This document shows positions 18,943 through 26,640 of a DNA stretch of 64,000 nucleotides, in pieces. The notes beneath the pieces are model-generated. The model was not told where the DNA came from, did no database searches, and saw only the letters and a list, made by a program, of their open reading frames with translations. Positions within the stretch are counted from its first letter, which is position 1; the number at the start of each line of letters is the position of its first letter. The translations under genes and the position numbers were made by a program. Location of the stretch: contig NZ_CP107930.1 in the NCBI RefSeq assembly GCF_036021035.1, positions 682,001 to 746,000 on the forward strand. Direction: 5' to 3'. The DNA comes from Kineococcus sp. NBC_00420 (lineage in GTDB: Bacteria; Actinomycetota; Actinomycetes; Actinomycetales; Kineococcaceae).

Positions 18943-19007
18943 GGTTCTAGATGAACCGGATGAGACGGTACCTCATACCGCTACTCCGCGTAATGGGTTC
19001 ATCACCC
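18943..19007. promoter_or_regulatory. AT-richer upstream region with palindromes before the cargo genes
   Basis: GGTTC (18943-18947) pairs with GAACC (18953-18957), GATGAACC (18950-18957) pairs with the GGTTCATC near 18996-19003, and GGGT..ACCC closes around 18995-19007. They lie 55-120 bases upstream of the FlhE-like start in the least GC-rich stretch of the region. They are candidate operator sites; no clear -35/-10 pair is seen. Confidence 0.3.
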
Positions 19008-19178
19008 AAGGTTATAGTTTGAGGCTCAATCTGTCCGCTCTCACCTACGGGAGTGGCGACCCAGGTAGCCGGTAAAGGTCGCTGGGCGTCCATGCTCGCG
19101 GTACGCACCCTTGCCCGGGGCCGCACTGTGGCAGCGTCTCCGGGGGTGCGTAAGTGTCACCACCAGGATCGTTGGAAG

Positions 19179-19224
19179 TGTCACCAATGTCCTGATGTAG
19201 AACCGTCACCGATGTCCTGAGACA
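19179..19224 (-). repeat. Right terminal inverted repeat of the IS481-like element
   Basis: Reverse complement of the left repeat: TGTCACCAATGTCCTGATG then GAACCGTCACCGATGTCC. A partial further copy (GTGTCACCACCAGGA) lies at 19155-19170. Confidence 0.8.
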
Positions 19225-19230
19225 TAACAG

Positions 19231-19296
19231 GCGAGGAAGCGGACTGTCATGTCACAGGACATCGGTGACAGTTCCGCATCGAGGAGTCGGTGACAC
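19231..19296 (+). repeat. Extra left-end copy outside the IS481-like element
   Basis: GCGAGGAAGCGGACTGT followed by an ACAGGACATCGGTGACAG block and a GAGTCGGTGACAC block repeats, in direct orientation, the sequence at 16417-16482 (flank plus left repeat). Together with the right repeat before it, it makes an IRR-spacer-IRL junction, suggesting a second element once lay here or a tandem junction. Confidence 0.65.
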
Positions 19297-19689
19297 TCCT
19301 CGGTCCTCCGAGCTCCTGCTGCCGTCCGGCCACCACGCAGCGCAGACCTCCTCCTGCACCGGGTGAGCGCGGGGCTGTCAGCGACTCACCCGCACCACCC
19401 CGATCTCACGGTCACGGACGTCACGGTCACGACAGTGTCCGCACTGGTCGTGGGCTCCGGCACACCAGTCACCACCAGGCTCGACTGCTCCCTGCGCGAG
19501 ACCCCGCACAACGCCACGATGACCTGGTGGACGACCCCCAACCCTCCATCGACCTCACCCCCGCAGCCACCCGCGCCCTGACTCGACTTCAACCCTCAAC
19601 CGGCGGACAACGCGGCCCTCTCTGTCAGCCTGGAGTGAGACAGCACCCGCTGTCTTGACTCTGACCCAAGGGTGGTGAAGGAGTCTCCG
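19297..19689. other. Intergenic, no gene found
   Basis: No open frame here has family similarity or a convincing ribosome site. Near its end lies a perfect hairpin AGACAGC-ACCC-GCTGTCT (19638-19655), probably part of, or a terminator before, the following IS3 element. Confidence 0.5.
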
Positions 19690-20124
19690 ATGAGCGTGAC
19701 CAACCCCCTCCTCACGGTGCAGGCTGAAGCAATGGGCAGCGCACCTGATCCAGAGATCCCCGCCCGTGCCCAACGCAGGACCTACACCGCGAAGTACAAG
19801 GCGCAAGTCCTCACCGAGTACGACGACGCGGACAAGACCACCCGCGGAGCCATCCTGCGCCGCGAAGGCCTCTACACCTCCCTCATCCCCGCTTGGTGTG
19901 AACAACGCGACACCGCCGCCCTCCACGCCCTGAGCCGGGCCCCGGGGCGGGCCAAGGCCGACCCGTTGGAACGAGAGAACGCCCGCCTGTCCAGGGAGAA
20001 CGAACGCCTTGCCGCGGACCTGGCCAAGGCACAGGCGGTGATCGTGGTCCAGGGAAAACTCTCTGCGCTGTTGGACACTCTCACGACCAGCAGCCCGACC
20101 ACCGACCGCGAGGCCGACAAATGA
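19690..20124 (+). CDS. IS3-family transposase OrfA
   Basis: 144 residues. RRTYTAKYKAQVLTEYDDA, then GAILRREGLYTSLIPAWCEQ form the N-terminal helix-turn-helix, and LERENARLSRENERLAADL is the leucine-zipper-like coiled coil of IS3 OrfA proteins. It binds the element's ends and normally is extended by frameshift into OrfB. OrfB downstream is broken, so this is probably a leftover DNA-binding protein. Start ATG 19690 follows GAAGGAG. The frame itself is intact. Confidence 0.8.
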   Translation: MSVTNPLLTVQAEAMGSAPDPEIPARAQRRTYTAKYKAQVLTEYDDADKTTRGAILRREGLYTSLIPAWCEQRDTAALHALSRAPGRAKADPLERENARLSRENERLAADLAKAQAVIVVQGKLSALLDTLTTSSPTTDREADK

Positions 20125-21141
20125 TCGAGGCTACCTGGCCGAACTCACCCCGGTCATCGGAGTGACGACCGCTTGCCGCGCTCTGGGACGAACACGCAGC
20201 CGGCGCTGCCGGGAGGTGCATTGCCGGCCGCCACTGCAGGGCCCTCGCCGCGAACCGGCCGGTGGGGCCTCAACTCCGAGCCCTCAGCGCAGGCGAACGC
20301 CAAGGCGTCCTGGACGTCCTGCATCCACCGCGCTTCGTCGACTCCGCTCCTGCAGAGATCGTCGCGACGTCACTGGACGAAGGAACCTACCTGTGCTCCG
20401 AAACCAGCACGTACCGGTTGCTGCGCAGTCGGGGTGAGGTCCCCGAACGTCGCCGCCAGGCCACCCACCCGGCGCGGATGAAGCTTGAACTGGTCGCGAC
20501 CGCGCCGAACCAGGTGTTCCTGGGACATCACGAAACCCGCGGGACCGGTGAAGTGGGGTTGCTTCCACCCCTACACGATCATCGACGTCCACTCCCGATA
20601 CATCGTCGGGTGGATGATCGATCCACGAGAGTCCTCGACGCTGGCCGAGCCGTTCCTGGCCGAGACCATCACCCGTCACGGCAACGACCGGGATCAGTTG
20701 ACGATCCACTCCGACAACGGATCCTCGATGGCGTCTCGTCCGACGGCGTTCCTGCTGGCCGATCTCGGGGTGACGAAGTCGCATTCGCGTCCGCATCGTT
20801 CCAACGACAATCCCTACTCCGAGACCACGTTCGAGACGTTGGAGTACCGCCCGGACTTCCCGGCCCGGTTCTCCAGCCTGGAGCGCGCCCGCAGCCACGG
20901 CAGGCAGTTCTTCACGTGGTACAACACCGAGCCCCGCCACTCCGAGCTTGGGCTGCTCACCCCCACTGACGTTCACCACGGTCGTGCCGGGGAGGTTCGA
21001 GCCCGCCGCTGCGCGACCTTGACCGCTGCCTACACTGAGCACCCTGAACGTTCTGCCCGGCACCCGCGACTGCCGACGCCACCCTCGACGGTCTACATCA
21101 ATCGGCCGCCGGTGGACTCAACGAATCAAGCCTCTGCGTGA
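20125..21141 (+). pseudogene. IS3-family transposase OrfB, several frameshifts
   Basis: The pieces lie in different frames: an N-terminal fragment about 20130-20250, a middle fragment (GERQGVLDVLHPPRFVD, LCSETSTYRLL) about 20290-20520, and the catalytic core 20540-21141. The core keeps IIDVHSRYIVGWMID, the second aspartate in TIHSDNGS, and EYRPDFPARF in place of the glutamate region. The first catalytic block around CWDIT is shifted. At least two frameshifts make it non-functional. Confidence 0.8.
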
Positions 21142-21226
21142 CTCGACGAGGTTGACGGTTTTCGTGTCGGCGTCGGTACGTTGCGGGATCCGGGAGGACC
21201 TGTCCCCCACGCACATGATCGAGCTG

Positions 21227-21814
21227 CTACTGGCCGACTTGCTCGTGGCCGACTTGCTGTTGGTCGACCTGCTGCTGATCGACGCTGATGGTCTCACTAC
21301 CCAGTGTCGCGGTGATGATCTGCTCGGCGACGACTGTGCGGACCCCGATGGTGACCCGCTCGACCGGGGCGACACGCAACGTGAACTCAGGAACTTCTTC
21401 GTGCAGCACGATGATCAGGTCACTCTCGCCCTCACCGTCACCCGGGAAGTGCGCCGGTACAGCCGCGGTCAAATCGCTGACCATGGTGTTGGTGGAGGTG
21501 GCTGCGGAGGTGGCGGCAAGAGTGTCCGCGGAGGTAGCCGGGGGGAAAGGCTCGTGACTGATCACGAGCTGCTCGATACGGACCGGAATCTCGATCGTTC
21601 GGGTGGTCGTCACGATCCGCTTGCTGAACCGAACCCGTTCCGTCGCGTAACGCGCACGAGAGATGAGCAGCCGCTCAGCGTGCAGAACGACATCGACAGT
21701 CGAGTCGACGTCGCCAGGAACGAGAGCAGGAAAATCATCGCCCTGGGCGGCGGCCACGGTGAACTGGTCAGTGGGAGCGGTGATGGTGGGTTCACCGGCG
21801 GGATTGCTGTTCAT
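21227..21814 (-). CDS. DUF2382 (YsnF/AvaK-type) stress protein
   Basis: 195 residues without signal peptide or membrane helix. It is rich in paired charged beta-strand segments such as VVLHAERLLISRA, RVRFSKRIVTTTRTIEIPV and LIIVLHEEVPEFTLRVAPVERV, the alternating pattern of DUF2382 domains found in YsnF-type stress proteins; here apparently two half-domains. The C-terminus is low complexity (SVDQQQVDQQQVGHEQVG). It is the most distal gene on this strand in the Asp23 cluster and would meet the IS3 element head-on. ATG 21814 has AGGAACC upstream. Confidence 0.7.
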   Translation of the reverse strand: MNSNPAGEPTITAPTDQFTVAAAQGDDFPALVPGDVDSTVDVVLHAERLLISRARYATERVRFSKRIVTTTRTIEIPVRIEQLVISHEPFPPATSADTLAATSAATSTNTMVSDLTAAVPAHFPGDGEGESDLIIVLHEEVPEFTLRVAPVERVTIGVRTVVAEQIITATLGSETISVDQQQVDQQQVGHEQVGQ

Positions 21815-21913
21815 CCTGGTTCCTGACCTCGAGGCCGCTCGGTGGGCACTTCAACCCTGACATGCAGGGCCTCGCAGCGCAGGGTCCTGAGGAGCTGGAA
21901 CAGAGAAAGCTGA

Positions 21914-21946
21914 GTGGCCATCAGCCCTGATGGTCCTGATGGCCAC
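21914..21946 (-). terminator. Hairpin after the PRC-barrel gene
   Basis: An 11-bp perfect stem, GTGGCCATCAG (21914-21924) with CTGATGGCCAC (21936-21946) and an 11-base loop, lies 12 bases after the stop of the minus-strand gene at 21958, followed on that strand by a pyrimidine-rich CTTTCTC stretch. It is a good intrinsic terminator candidate. Confidence 0.7.
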
Positions 21947-21957
21947 CGCAAGCGCGT

Positions 21958-22932
21958 TCAGCGCTTGTTGTGCTTGCCCGTGGTCCCGGTAGCGGTGTCT
22001 GCCACGCCGGCGGTGTTGCCGGTCTTGACACCGGCGTCGGCGTCGAGGTCGATCTGCTCTTCGCGCAGCTCGGCCTGGACGGTCTCGGTGCCCTGAACGG
22101 TCTCGGTGCCCAGCTGGACGCGCTCGACGGCGACGACGTCCTTCTCGGCCACGGCACGCTCCTCGGTGAGGACGATCTCGTGCTCTTCCTCGGTCAGGTC
22201 GCCACCGGAGAGGGCCGCCCCGCGGTTGGCCTCGGTGATCGGCTCGCGGGTGACAACGACCTCTTCGTGCGAGACCGGCACGGTGCGGGAGACGTTCTCG
22301 GTGGTGATGTACTTGCGCAGCCGCGCCCGGCCCGCCTCGCGGGTCTCGGTACCGACGCGCAGTTCTTCCTTCGAGCGGGTCATCGCGTTGTCGGTGTTGT
22401 CACCGGAGGTGTCGTAGCCCTCGCCGCGGCTGTGGTCGTAGCCGGAACCGGAGGCAGTGCGATCACTGGTGCGGTCGGTGTCGTAGCTGCCCGTCACACC
22501 AGTGCCCGTGTTGTGGGTGCCGGTGTTCTGGGTGCCGGTGTTCTGGGTGCCGGTGTTCTGGGTGCCGGTGTTCTGGGTGCCGGTGTTCTGGGTGCCGGTG
22601 TTCGGAGCCGAGGCGCTGGAGTCGGCGATGCCGTAGTGGCGGTACAGGTCGGCCTCGTCGGTCTCACTCAGCTCGGCACCCGGGTCGTGATGGGGAGCAT
22701 CCTTGACGACCGACTTGGCGAACGGCACCTTGACGGAGTCCCCGGACGTGCTGGCCTGGGCCAGCGGGATCAGGGACAAGCTGGAGCCGAACAGGCCGGT
22801 CTTGACCGAGACCCACTCCGGCTGGCCGGAGGCGTTGTCGAGGTAGACCTCGTCAACCTTGCCGATCTTGTCGCCGTCGTTGTCGTAGACGGTGGTGCCG
22901 AACAGGGCGTCGGGGGTGATGTTCTGAGCCAT
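21958..22932 (-). CDS. PRC-barrel and DUF2382 domain stress protein with QNTGT repeats
   Basis: 324 residues. Residues 1-90 form a PRC-barrel (LFGTTVYDNDGDKIGKVDEV, VPFAKSVVKDAP). A linker follows with about six NTGTQ units and a Gly/Ser/Asp-rich stretch. The C-terminal 130 residues are DUF2382: ELRVGTETREAGRARLRKY, VPVSHEEVVVTREPI, EHEIVLTEERAVAEKDVVAV. This domain pair is common in Actinobacteria and desiccation- or radiation-tolerant bacteria, probably membrane- or envelope-associated; its biochemical role is unproven. ATG 22932 is chosen over an upstream start at 22968. Confidence 0.88.
   Translation of the reverse strand: MAQNITPDALFGTTVYDNDGDKIGKVDEVYLDNASGQPEWVSVKTGLFGSSLSLIPLAQASTSGDSVKVPFAKSVVKDAPHHDPGAELSETDEADLYRHYGIADSSASAPNTGTQNTGTQNTGTQNTGTQNTGTQNTGTHNTGTGVTGSYDTDRTSDRTASGSGYDHSRGEGYDTSGDNTDNAMTRSKEELRVGTETREAGRARLRKYITTENVSRTVPVSHEEVVVTREPITEANRGAALSGGDLTEEEHEIVLTEERAVAEKDVVAVERVQLGTETVQGTETVQAELREEQIDLDADAGVKTGNTAGVADTATGTTGKHNKR
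22506..22603 (-). repeat. 15-bp tandem repeat (about six copies)
   Basis: GGTGCCGGTGTTCTG repeats nearly perfectly six times and encodes QNTGT on the minus strand. Copies are identical except at the ends (one unit reads TTGTG, giving HNTGT), so recent slippage is likely. The unit is a multiple of three and the frame is preserved. Confidence 0.9.
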
Positions 22933-23052
22933 GAGGGTTTCCTCTTCTTCGGTGTGGATGTCACGCAACGCGCTTCGACCGGCCGGTGCAGGAAGAAGTA
23001 GAGCCCCGATTCCTAGTCCGGTCAGGACCTGGTCGGGTGATGCAACCGCCGA

Positions 23053-23319
23053 TCAGCGGCGGCGGCCGCTGAGGCTGCCGGCGACGGTGACCCCGACGGC
23101 AGCCACGGCGACCTGCAGGATCAGTTCGATCCAGTCGATGCCGGGGGTGTCGGCCACGTTCAAGAGCCGGGCCAGAGCGGTGCCGATCAACGCGGCGATG
23201 ATGCCGACGACGATGGTCAGCAGGATGGAGATGTTCTGCTTGCCCGGCAGGACGAGGCGGGCCAGAGCGCCGATGATCGCGCCGATGATGATCGCGGTGA
23301 TGATGCCACCGATGGTCAT
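23053..23319 (-). CDS. GlsB/YeaQ/YmgE-type small membrane protein
   Basis: 88 residues with three hydrophobic helices: MTIGGIITAIIIGAIIGALA, ISILLTIVVGIIAALIGTAL and LILQVAVAAVGVTVAG. The glycine-zipper-like first helix and the GxLxRLxxPGKQ turn fit transglycosylase-associated or GlsB family proteins, which often accompany Asp23/Gls24 genes. It is integral to the cytoplasmic membrane. ATG 23319 has GAAGGAGAA upstream, a strong site. It sits between the PRC-barrel gene and the AmaP cluster on the same strand. Confidence 0.85.
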   Translation of the reverse strand: MTIGGIITAIIIGAIIGALARLVLPGKQNISILLTIVVGIIAALIGTALARLLNVADTPGIDWIELILQVAVAAVGVTVAGSLSGRRR

Positions 23320-23402
23320 GGTTCTCCTTCGTGCAGGTCGACCGATGATCTGATCGGCTCAGGGTGTCTGCGGGTCGTGCGGTTCGAGAGGGCGCCGACG
23401 GG

Positions 23403-23630
23403 TCAGCGGGGCCTGCGGCGCAGAAGTCCACGCCGGGCGTTGCGGGGGTCGTCCTTGCGGGCCCGGGAAGACACCAGCCGGCCTGCGCCCAGCAGACCAC
23501 GGGAGAGTTTCGTGGGGCCGCTACCGGCTTCCACCCGCCGGCCCAGGCCGGCGAGCAACCGTCCGGCCACCGGAACGGCGACGGTGAAGATGACCCATCG
23601 GCGCAGACCGCTGGAGAGCAGGACCCACAT
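23403..23630 (-). CDS. Small basic protein in Asp23 cluster, unknown
   Basis: 75 residues. One hydrophobic segment (RWVIFTVAVPVAGRLLAGLG) at the N-terminus is followed by a strongly basic tail (RARKDDPRNARRGLLRRRPR). It has GGAGATCGAAC upstream of the ATG at 23630 and no family I can name. The orientation and spacing agree with it belonging to the stress operon that begins with the Asp23 genes. Confidence 0.55.
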   Translation of the reverse strand: MWVLLSSGLRRWVIFTVAVPVAGRLLAGLGRRVEAGSGPTKLSRGLLGAGRLVSSRARKDDPRNARRGLLRRRPR

Positions 23631-23709
23631 GTTCGATCTCCTTCAGTCGGGATGCTGGGTTCTTGACCGAGTCCGGTACCGGGTCCGGTGCCCGGCTTCG
23701 AAGTGGGAG

Positions 23710-24291
23710 TCAGTGCACGCGGGTCTGGTGGCGGGTTCGGCGGGCCACGGCCAGCTGCACCCGCGCGCGGGCGTCATCACGACCGAGAACCTGAGCCAGG
23801 TCGGTGGCGACGTCATCGGTGGCGGTGACCACCGACTGCAGATCAGCATCGGGTTCGACGGTGGCCTTCAACGCCACCACCAGCTGACCACGATCCCGCA
23901 GTACCCGGCTCGAAGCCGAACGAACCCCCGGAGTTTCAGCCAAGACGTCGGCTGCGGTGGCTGCGACCCCGGCCGGGTCGACGCGCAGTCGCCCGCTCTT
24001 GTTCGAGCCCTTCAACGACAACTCGCCCACCCCACGTCGAGGCAGGTGGGACAACAACCACCACAGGGCCAGCAGGATGAACACGGCGCCGGCGATGCCG
24101 GCGGCCCAGGGCCACCAGGCGGTGGCGAAGGTGTCGGTGGCTGTCTTCAAGGTCAGCTGCTGCGGGGACGCGGTCCACACCTTCACCAACCATCCTGCGC
24201 CCCAGGCGGCGACAGCCACACCGAGGACGAGCAGGACCAGGCCGACGATGATCGCGGCGAGGCGGTTGAGCCCCAGGACGGCGCGGCCCAT
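23710..24291 (-). CDS. AmaP-like membrane anchor (Asp23 partner)
   Basis: 193 residues. Two N-terminal transmembrane helices (LAAIIVGLVLLVLGVAVAAW and WWPWAAGIAGAVFILLALWW) are followed by a cytosolic domain that itself looks Asp23-like (AATAADVLAETPGVRSASSRV, LVVALKATVEPDADL). In staphylococci AmaP tethers Asp23 to the membrane; the same layout is inferred here. Its ATG overlaps the stop of the upstream gene (ATGA), so the two are translationally coupled. Confidence 0.75.
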   Translation of the reverse strand: MGRAVLGLNRLAAIIVGLVLLVLGVAVAAWGAGWLVKVWTASPQQLTLKTATDTFATAWWPWAAGIAGAVFILLALWWLLSHLPRRGVGELSLKGSNKSGRLRVDPAGVAATAADVLAETPGVRSASSRVLRDRGQLVVALKATVEPDADLQSVVTATDDVATDLAQVLGRDDARARVQLAVARRTRHQTRVH

Positions 24292-24863
24292 CAGTTCTCC
24301 TTCGGGGTGTGGACGGTGACGGCCACCCGCGGCGGGGACTGCAGCGGCGACAACCGCTGCGCAACCGCCTCGGTCACCGACTCCCGCAGGCCCGCTTCAG
24401 CGGTGCCGCGAACGATGACGCTCACCGTGCGACGGGTGGCGGTCGAGGAGACGTCCAGGACACCGTCGACGTCCTGGGCGGCACCGGAGGCCAGCCGGGC
24501 GATGTCGCGGGTGTGCAGGAACACCCCGGTACGTGAGGTCAACGGGAGGGTCTTGCGCGAACGGGGACGCAACGCGGTCACGGCCAGCCACAACCCGATC
24601 AGGGCCACGACGATCCCGACCGGAATCAGCCACCACACCGGCGCGAACCCCTTCAGCCCGTCCACGCCGGCGCTCAGCCACGGGGTACCGGAGAAGGCGC
24701 CGGCTGCGACGAGGGCATCGCGCAGCAGCAGGACGCCGAGAGCTAGGAGCAGGATGGCCAGGATCGGGCCGATGACCCCGATGGGCCCGCTGCCGCTCTT
24801 CTGGTCCGCAGCCTGCATCGGAGCTCGTTCAGGGGCTGTGTCAGGGCTGGTCTGGAAGCTCAC
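24291..24863 (-). CDS. DUF6286-like membrane protein of the Asp23 cluster
   Basis: 190 residues. Two membrane helices (IGVIGPILAILLLALGVLLL and WWLIPVGIVVALIGLWLAV) flank a short loop, then a cytosolic domain (LHTRDIARLASGAAQDVDGV, TVSVIVRGTAEAGLRESV, RVAVTVHTPKEN) with the Asp23-type beta pattern. Actinobacterial Asp23 clusters commonly contain such a DUF6286 protein. GTG 24863 overlaps the Asp23 stop upstream and its stop overlaps the AmaP-like start, so three genes are tightly coupled. Confidence 0.7.
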   Translation of the reverse strand: MSFQTSPDTAPERAPMQAADQKSGSGPIGVIGPILAILLLALGVLLLRDALVAAGAFSGTPWLSAGVDGLKGFAPVWWLIPVGIVVALIGLWLAVTALRPRSRKTLPLTSRTGVFLHTRDIARLASGAAQDVDGVLDVSSTATRRTVSVIVRGTAEAGLRESVTEAVAQRLSPLQSPPRVAVTVHTPKEN

Positions 24864-25381
24864 TGGACGCGTCTCCTCTCCGGGGTGGTGGGACGCAGCA
24901 CCTTGGCGACCGTGACGTCGACGACGTCGACGTCCAGGTCGGCCAGGGTGCGCAGTCGCTCGGTGACGTGGTCACGCACGGCGGCGGCAACGGCAGCGGC
25001 CGGGCGAGGCCAGGCGGTGACGATGTCGACCTCGACCCGGGCGCGGTGACCGGCCACCTGCACATCGACGCGGGGGTAGGAACGCCCCAGGGCCGTCGCG
25101 ATGGTGCCGGCGCTGTCCTGGGCGGCGATGACGCCGGGAACTTCCGCGACCGCAGCTTCGGCGATGCGTTCCACGGCCTTCTCCTTGACCTGCAGCGATC
25201 CGCGCGTTGCGATCTCGGTCCACTCCTCGGCGCTGAGTTCAGCCGCCGCCTGAGCGGGGCCGTCCCAGCGACGCACACTGGGTGCACTCGAGGTGTGTGC
25301 GTGGCGAGCCTTCTCAGCGCGGGAGTTCAGGCTGCCACGGCTGCTGGTTGCTGCGGTATCAGCGGTGGCGCCATCAGCCAC
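24860..25381 (-). CDS. Asp23/Gls24 family envelope stress protein
   Basis: 173 residues from GTG 25381. The core LQVKEKAVERIAEAAVAEVPGV, then PRVDVQVAGHRARVEVDIVTAWPRP and AAAVRDHVTERLRTLADLDVDVVDVTVAKV, is the Asp23 fold with its signature helix, two long strands and final DV.V strand. The first 60 residues are a disordered linker. It is a cytosolic protein expected to coat the inner membrane surface. It overlaps the end of the small membrane gene upstream by eight bases. Confidence 0.85.
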   Translation of the reverse strand: MADGATADTAATSSRGSLNSRAEKARHAHTSSAPSVRRWDGPAQAAAELSAEEWTEIATRGSLQVKEKAVERIAEAAVAEVPGVIAAQDSAGTIATALGRSYPRVDVQVAGHRARVEVDIVTAWPRPAAAVAAAVRDHVTERLRTLADLDVDVVDVTVAKVLRPTTPERRRVQ

Positions 25382-25553
25382 GGCTGCGGCCGGGGACGAG
25401 GGCGGAGAGGTCCAGCTTGCCTTCCAGGTGGGCGCCGATGACGTAGCCGACGGCGGCGAAGAGCAGGGCCAGCAGGAACCAGCCGAAGCCACCTTGGATG
25501 GCGATGATGGCCAGGAGCAGGCCGGCGAAGATGCCGACGTTCGAGGCAGTCAC
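25374..25553 (-). CDS. Small membrane protein of the Asp23 cluster (DUF2273-like)
   Basis: 59 residues, easily missed because it is short and starts with GTG. It has TGGAGGAACTC as ribosome site. Two helices (NVGIFAGLLLAIIAIQGG and WFLLALLFAAVGYVIGAHLE) separated by a GFGW turn are followed by KLDLSALVPGRSRG. The shape and position match the small DUF2273-type proteins that accompany Asp23 in Gram-positive bacteria. It overlaps the Asp23 gene downstream (GTGGCTGA), supporting that both are real. Confidence 0.7.
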   Translation of the reverse strand: MTASNVGIFAGLLLAIIAIQGGFGWFLLALLFAAVGYVIGAHLEGKLDLSALVPGRSRG

Positions 25554-25684
25554 GAGTTCCTCCAGGGGAAGGGGGGTGGGGCCTGCCGGATCTAGCCAGA
25601 ACCGGCAGGTAGTGCAGCAGAACGGCCGCTAGTGCAGCAGAACGGCGCGCTGTGGCGCGGTAGCACCTGGTGCCGCAGGAAACG

Positions 25685-26131
25685 TCAGGCGGCGTGGGCG
25701 GCGGCGAGGTCTTCGACGAAGACCTGCACCGCCACGTCCACCACGGCCGCGACGACGGCGTGGATCTGCTGGGCCACGGCCCGGATGGGAGTCCCGTAGG
25801 CGAGGACGACGTGGATCTCCACGGTTTCGTCGCCGAGTTTGACCCCGGCCACCCGTCGGCCGGGCAGATAGGTCGCGACTTCACCGAAGCGGCCCGGGTG
25901 CAGTTCGACCACTCCTGGGACGGCCAGGACGAAACCCGCGATCTCGTCAGCGACTGTGACCTCCGACACCGGGACGGTGGAGATGACCTCCACCGCCCCG
26001 GTGACCGACGTGGGCGCCGCCGACGCCGTGCTCCCGGGAGTGCTTTCAGGGGCGGTGACTGGGGCGGGTGTCCACCCGGTGGCCGAGCCAGCGCCGAGGG
26101 GGGCGCCGGTCGGCGTGGTGGGCTCGGTCAC
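25685..26131 (-). CDS. Asp23/Gls24 family protein, second copy
   Basis: 148 residues. After a Pro/Thr/Ala-rich N-terminus (about 45 residues) comes the Asp23 core: VTVADEIAGFVLAVPGVVEL, VAGVKLGDETVEIHVVLAYG and IRAVAQQIHAVVAAVVDV, ending VQVFVEDLAA. GTG 26131 overlaps the stop of the upstream Asp23 gene, so the two are coupled. It may form mixed assemblies with the other copies, which is an inference from their co-translation. Confidence 0.85.
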   Translation of the reverse strand: MTEPTTPTGAPLGAGSATGWTPAPVTAPESTPGSTASAAPTSVTGAVEVISTVPVSEVTVADEIAGFVLAVPGVVELHPGRFGEVATYLPGRRVAGVKLGDETVEIHVVLAYGTPIRAVAQQIHAVVAAVVDVAVQVFVEDLAAAHAA

Positions 26132-26640
26132 CGGACGCGGGGAGCGGAGTCGGCGTCCTCGTTCTCATCGGCGTCGTCACTGGGCAGGTGGACGTCGGCG
26201 ACGGCGATGTTGACCTCGGTGACCTGCAGACCCGTCATCCGCTCGACGGAGGCGATGACGTTGCGGCGAACACCGGCGGCGAGGTCGGCGATGGCGACGC
26301 CGTACTCGGCGATGAGGTCGATGTCGACGGCGGCCTGGGTTTCCCCGACCTCCACCGAAACGCCCTGGGAGTGGTTGACGCGGCCGCCGGGGATGCGTTC
26401 ACGCAGGGCGCCGACGGCGCGGGAGGCGCCACCGCCGAGGGCGTGCACCCCGGAGACGTCCTTGGCGGCGAGCCCGGCGATCTTGGAGACGACGGTGTCG
26501 GCGATCGAGGTCGTGCCCTGGTTGGAGAACAGGGACGCGTCGCGACCGGAGCCGTCACGGGAGACGGCCAGCGCGTTGGAGCCAGCGGTCGGCACGGCCT
26601 TGGGGGTAGCGGTCGTGGTGGTGGTGGTGCGCTCGCTCAC
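26128..26640 (-). CDS. Asp23/Gls24 family protein, first copy
   Basis: 170 residues from GTG 26640 with GAAGGAGTTCTC upstream. The core TSIADTVVSKIAGLAAKDVSGVHAL, VNHSQGVSVEVGETQAAVDI and VRRNVIASVERMTGLQVTEV is the best conserved Asp23 copy in the window and closest to the family norm. N- and C-terminal tails are acidic or Thr-rich. It is the first gene of the minus-strand stress operon; the promoter must lie in the 600-base region shared with the divergent sigma factor gene. Confidence 0.88.
   Translation of the reverse strand: MSERTTTTTTATPKAVPTAGSNALAVSRDGSGRDASLFSNQGTTSIADTVVSKIAGLAAKDVSGVHALGGGASRAVGALRERIPGGRVNHSQGVSVEVGETQAAVDIDLIAEYGVAIADLAAGVRRNVIASVERMTGLQVTEVNIAVADVHLPSDDADENEDADSAPRVR

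Larger units (their letters stand above)
16431..19225 (-). mobile_element. IS481-like element with cargo genes
   Basis: About 2.8 kb bounded by long imperfect inverted repeats. The left repeat 16436-16481 matches the reverse complement of 19179-19224 at roughly 40 of 46 positions, and each end carries further GACATCGGTGACAC-like subterminal copies. Inside, all on the minus strand, are two cargo genes and a DDE transposase. The middle (18.9-19.1 kb) is visibly poorer in GC than the surroundings, consistent with foreign origin. Exact ends and target duplication cannot be fixed because a related end sequence also lies just outside (19231). Confidence 0.75.

Noticed and set aside
22506-22603. Possible CRISPR array
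   Set aside because: Units of 15 bp are directly adjacent without spacers and encode a protein repeat.
21970-23001. Plus-strand frame with GAGVLGAGVLGAGVLG repeats
   Set aside because: Antisense reading of the QNTGT repeat; the PRC-barrel and DUF2382 domains are on the minus strand.
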